Shown: positions 41,757 through 44,313 of the stretch, piece after piece | Numbering within the stretch: position 1 is the stretch's first letter | How the letters are laid out: each line of letters opens with the position of its first letter | Assembly (NCBI GenBank): GCA_026400735.1 | Contig: JAPLOL010000069.1 | Span: 1-44,313, forward strand | Direction of reading: 5' to 3' | DNA from: Alphaproteobacteria bacterium | Lineage (GTDB): Bacteria; Pseudomonadota; Alphaproteobacteria; Caulobacterales; Aquidulcibacteraceae | Length of the DNA stretch: 44,313 bases | Translations under genes and position numbers: made by a program | Notes under the pieces: model-generated | What the model was told of the DNA's origin: nothing | What the model saw: only the letters and a program-made list of their open reading frames with translations | Database searches by the model: none

Positions 41757-42242
41757 CTAACCGAACTTGCGCTTTAGATCAGCCGCGCCGTCCTGAACCA
41801 GGCCCGCTTGAGCGGCGTCGGTCATGCGATCGCGGATCATCTTCTCGGCCGCAGCGATCGCAGCTTCGGCGGCGGCGGCGCGGACTTCGTCCGAAGCCTT
41901 CGTGCCTGCTGCTGCAATGCGGTCGTTGGCCTGCTGTTCGCGGCGCGCCATGGCGGCTTGCATCGAAGCGCGGGTTTCTTCCGCCACCAGTGCAGCTTGC
42001 TCCTTGGCGTTCGCCACGATTTCCTTGGCTTCCGCCTCGGCTGCTGCTTGCTTAGCGGTATAGTCGGCGTGGAGCTTCTCAGCTTCCTCGCGGAGACGAC
42101 GCGCCTCGTGCAGTTCCTTGGCGATCTCGTTCGAACGCGCATCGAGCGCGCCGAGGATCATCGCCGGGACCTTCAACCAGATCATTACGCCGAAGAAGAT
42201 GACGAACGCGACGAACGCGAAAAACGTAGCATCAAAGTGCAT
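41757..42242 (-). CDS. atpF: F0F1 ATP synthase subunit b
   Basis: This 161-residue peripheral-stalk subunit has one N-terminal membrane helix (about 5-22) and a long charged helix. The helix starts DARSNEIAKELHEARRLREEAEKL and ends DRMTDAAQAGLVQDGAADLKRKFG. The ATG at 42242 overlaps the preceding stop (TGATG); the in-frame GTG at 42245 is less likely. It pairs with b' as a heterodimer, as in other alphaproteobacteria, and is the last gene of the operon before the terminator. Confidence 0.93.
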   Translation of the reverse strand: MHFDATFFAFVAFVIFFGVMIWLKVPAMILGALDARSNEIAKELHEARRLREEAEKLHADYTAKQAAAEAEAKEIVANAKEQAALVAEETRASMQAAMARREQQANDRIAAAGTKASDEVRAAAAEAAIAAAEKMIRDRMTDAAQAGLVQDGAADLKRKFG

Positions 42243-42817
42243 CACGCTTCTCCCGCAACGCGCTGACGCGGTGCATTGGCGTTTGCCGGTGCGATCTTGT
42301 CGGCGATGTCGCGCGCGAGCGCTTCAGCGATCCCCGGCACTTCGGCCAGCGCCTTCTTGCGCTCGGCGTCGACCTTGGCTTCCGCGTCGGCGATCTTCTT
42401 GGCGAGACGCTCTTCAGCTGCGCCCTGTTCAGCCGTCAGCTTTGCAGTGACGTCAGCGCGGGCGGCGTCGACCAAAGCGCGTGCATCGGCACGAGCCTTG
42501 GCGGCAGCCTTTTCCATGTCGACGCGCGCCTGTTCAGCTGCCGCGCTTTTCTGCGCAGCTTCGTCCAGATCGCTCTTGATGGTTCCTGCGCGCTTTTCGA
42601 GCACCGCAGTGATCTGCGGCAGCACCTTGCTTGACAGGAGCCAATAGAGAATCGCGAACGTGAGGACGAACCAGAAGAGCTGGGTCCCGAACGTTGTCGC
42701 GTCGAACGGCGGGAAGGCGCCGCCTTCGGCGCCGTGCGCGGCCGCGTCGGCAGCGCCATGCGCTGCTTCCGTGGTCGCGTGCGGGTCGACAGTGGTTGCG
42801 TGAGGCGTCGCCGCCAT
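42242..42817 (-). CDS. atpF2: F0F1 ATP synthase subunit b'
   Basis: This 191-residue second stalk subunit has a His/Ala/Thr-rich N-terminus (about 1-34), one membrane helix (about 46-62, TQLFWFVLTFAILYWLL) and a long Ala/Lys/Glu helix. VLPQITAVLEKRAGTIKSDLDEA is typical of b'. The split b/b' arrangement is characteristic of alphaproteobacteria, cyanobacteria and plastids. Its stop overlaps the atpF start. Confidence 0.93.
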   Translation of the reverse strand: MAATPHATTVDPHATTEAAHGAADAAAHGAEGGAFPPFDATTFGTQLFWFVLTFAILYWLLSSKVLPQITAVLEKRAGTIKSDLDEAAQKSAAAEQARVDMEKAAAKARADARALVDAARADVTAKLTAEQGAAEERLAKKIADAEAKVDAERKKALAEVPGIAEALARDIADKIAPANANAPRQRVAGEA

Positions 42818-42833
42818 TGGATCAGCCTTTGGC

Positions 42834-43058
42834 TTAGGTGAACATCAGCAGGAGCGCGATCAGCAGCGAGAAGATGCCGAGCGCTTCGGTCACGGCGAAG
42901 CCGAAGATCAGGTTGCCGAATTGCTTCGGGGCTTCCGACGGATTGCGCAGGGCGCCTTGAAGGAAGTTACCGAAGATGATGCCGACGCCGATGCCGGCGC
43001 CGCCCATGCCGATACAAGCAATACCGGCCCCGATCATTTTCGCTGCTTCAACGTCCAT
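42834..43058 (-). CDS. atpE: F0F1 ATP synthase subunit c
   Basis: This 74-residue proteolipid has two membrane helices. The first contains [21 protein letters not shown], and the polar loop is [11 protein letters not shown]. The proton-binding residue is Glu58 in [10 protein letters not shown], so the ring uses Glu, not Asp. A GxGxGxG-like packing motif in helix 1 and the sequence after Glu58 do not show a Na+-binding signature, so H+ coupling is expected. Confidence 0.97.
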   Translation of the reverse strand: MDVEAAKMIGAGIACIGMGGAGIGVGIIFGNFLQGALRNPSEAPKQFGNLIFGFAVTEALGIFSLLIALLLMFT

Positions 43059-43092
43059 AAGTCTCTCTCCAGTTTCTCTTTGCGATGGCCGC

Positions 43093-43860
43093 TTAGTGGC
43101 CAGTGTGAAGGGCGTCGTTCAGGTAGATGCAGGTCAGCAGCGCGAACACGTACGCCTGCAGGAACGCAACCAGGAATTCGAGCGCGTAAAGCGCGACGGT
43201 CATCGTCAGCGGCAGGGCCGAGCCGAGGATCCAGATGCCGCCGGCAGCGGCCATCATCGGCACGAAGCCAGCGAACACTTTCAAGACCAAGTGGCCCGCA
43301 AGCACGTTCGCCCAGAGACGAACAGCGTGTGAGAGCGGGCGCGAGAAGAACGAGATGATCTCGATGATCACAACGAACCACAAGATGTACCAAGGCACGC
43401 CCGAGGGCACGAAGAGCTTCAAGAACTTGAAGCCGTTCTTGGCGATGCCGACGGTGATGACCGTGAAAAATACCATCAGCGCCATCGTCGCTGTGATGAT
43501 GATTTGGCTGGTCGGGGTGAAGAAGTAGGGGAACATGCCCAGCATGTTCGCGGCGAAGATGAAGAGGAAGAGCGTGAACACGAACGGGAAGAAGCGCTTC
43601 ACGCCTTCCTCGCCCGCGGCGTCTTTCACCATCGAATGGATAAAGCTGTAGGCGCCTTCAGCGACGACTTGTGCGCGGCCCGGCACGACGGCGGCGGGAC
43701 GCATCGCCCACATCATGAATCCAGCAGCGCCGGCGACGCTCAGGCCCATGAACAGCGCCGCGTCGTTGAACGCCAGATGGCCCAGGCCAAACGGCAATTC
43801 GCCGAGCGGCACGTCGACGTTATTGTTGACGTGGAACTGGTGGATCGGGTCGTTCGACAA
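43093..43860 (-). CDS. atpB: F0F1 ATP synthase subunit a
   Basis: This 255-residue subunit forms the proton half-channels against the c-ring. The essential Arg is residue 181 in [15 protein letters not shown], and [13 protein letters not shown] lies just before it. A short amphipathic N-terminus ([15 protein letters not shown]) precedes five or six membrane helices. It stands between atpI and atpE with 34 bp to atpE. Confidence 0.96.
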   Translation of the reverse strand: MSNDPIHQFHVNNNVDVPLGELPFGLGHLAFNDAALFMGLSVAGAAGFMMWAMRPAAVVPGRAQVVAEGAYSFIHSMVKDAAGEEGVKRFFPFVFTLFLFIFAANMLGMFPYFFTPTSQIIITATMALMVFFTVITVGIAKNGFKFLKLFVPSGVPWYILWFVVIIEIISFFSRPLSHAVRLWANVLAGHLVLKVFAGFVPMMAAAGGIWILGSALPLTMTVALYALEFLVAFLQAYVFALLTCIYLNDALHTGH

Positions 43861-43871
43861 AACTCAAATCC

Positions 43872-44207
43872 TCAATCGTCGTCGTCCGGGATGGACGGCG
43901 CGTTCGGGTCCGGCGGGTTGGCCTTGTTGAACGACTGCGCCACGCGCACGACGTTCACAATGCCGGCCGCAAACCCCAGCCCAAAGCCGATGACGAGCCC
44001 CACAGGTGAGCTGTGGAGAAAGTAATCCGCCCCATAACCGAGCAATGCCCCGACAATAATCGCCGCGCCGAACTCTCCGCCGAACCGCATCGCGAGCGAT
44101 GCTGGGCTCTGAGCCGGAGCGTTTTTCGAGGCGCCTTCGCCCCTGGCGGCGGCGACGCGCCGGCGCAGGTTAGAAAGGTCGTCCTCGGGCGGTTTTTTAT
44201 CAGCCAT
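43872..44207 (-). CDS. atpI: ATP synthase protein AtpI
   Basis: AtpI, 111 residues from the ATG at 44207, is a small membrane protein that assists c-ring assembly and may import Mg2+. A charged N-terminus (MADKKPPEDDLSNLRRRVAAAR) is followed by two helices (about 45-64 and 68-88) and an acidic Pro/Asp tail. An in-frame ATG at 44240 would add 11 residues and is possible, but the residues before MADKK do not look conserved. No clear ribosome site decides between them. It heads the F0 operon. Confidence 0.85.
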   Translation of the reverse strand: MADKKPPEDDLSNLRRRVAAARGEGASKNAPAQSPASLAMRFGGEFGAAIIVGALLGYGADYFLHSSPVGLVIGFGLGFAAGIVNVVRVAQSFNKANPPDPNAPSIPDDDD

Positions 44208-44268
44208 TGAACGGTCCACGCGCCCAAAGGGGCGACTCATCTTGAGCACCCCCCGTTCGCGCGCGCGG

Positions 44269-44296
44269 AAACTAGCAGGGGTCGCGCGAGGGTCAA
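44269..44296 (-). promoter_or_regulatory. Sigma-70 promoter for the F0 ATP synthase operon
   Basis: On the minus strand, TTGACC (44291-44296) and TAGTTT (44269-44274) are separated by 16 bp. Transcription would start near 44262, about 55 bases before the atpI ATG. The rest of 44208-44313 shows nothing else. Confidence 0.5.
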
Positions 44297-44313
44297 GGAA
44301 ACCGCGTGCGACA

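Overview
The window comes from a GC-rich alphaproteobacterium, most likely a flagellated member of Caulobacterales or a close relative (Hyphomonadaceae/Terricaulis-like). The reasons are the divergent flgF / fliL-fliM arrangement, a TTAA-N7-TTAA (CtrA-type) box beside a flagellar-cluster gene, a sigma-54 promoter for flgF, split b/b' subunits of the F0 ATP synthase, two-subunit glycine decarboxylase (GcvPA/GcvPB) and an alphaproteobacterial form of family-4 uracil-DNA glycosylase. This is inferred from gene content, not from a taxonomic search.

Layout. 1-6744: flagellar block, with flgF leftward and truncated by the window edge, and fliL, fliM, a DUF6468 gene, motE and a 1070-residue AMIN-like/TPR protein rightward. 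6800-10048: a small GT2 glycosyltransferase facing a periplasmic lytic transglycosylase and a uracil-DNA glycosylase, with a long imperfect inverted repeat at the convergent junction. 10155-17405: ETF-ubiquinone oxidoreductase, two related exported TPR proteins, ispE, and a WecA/MraY-type phosphoglycosyl transferase. 17422-20741: a tightly coupled cassette of ArsR repressor, two SRPBCC proteins, a double-DUF1801 protein, an AlkD-type DNA glycosylase and a VOC protein, driven by a promoter that carries its own candidate operator. 20756-22616: divergent polyprenyl diphosphate synthase and a TrmN6-like methyltransferase. 22701-27342: tandem glycine riboswitch followed by gcvT-gcvH-gcvPA-gcvPB. 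27414-39635: three consecutive large secreted proteins (two RTX proteins and one serralysin-type protease) that all end in the same 351-codon module of six VCBS/FG-GAP repeats. 39646-41680, leftward: a Mn2+-riboswitch-controlled UPF0016/TMEM165 transporter, then a separate M24 peptidase and DUF1304 pair. 41757-44207, leftward: the F0 ATP synthase operon atpI-atpB-atpE-atpF'-atpF with promoter and terminator.

The least ordinary part is 27.4-39.6 kb. Three T1SS-style proteins without N-terminal signal peptides share a gap-free C-terminal module. By eye the second and third copies differ at about 36 of roughly 886 bases, and only two of those differences change the protein. In the first two genes the Shine-Dalgarno sequence lies inside a hairpin that abuts the start codon. 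Other points of interest are a nearly leaderless sigma-54 flgF start, the stress/DNA-repair cassette behind the ArsR gene, and the Mn2+ riboswitch with its promoter.
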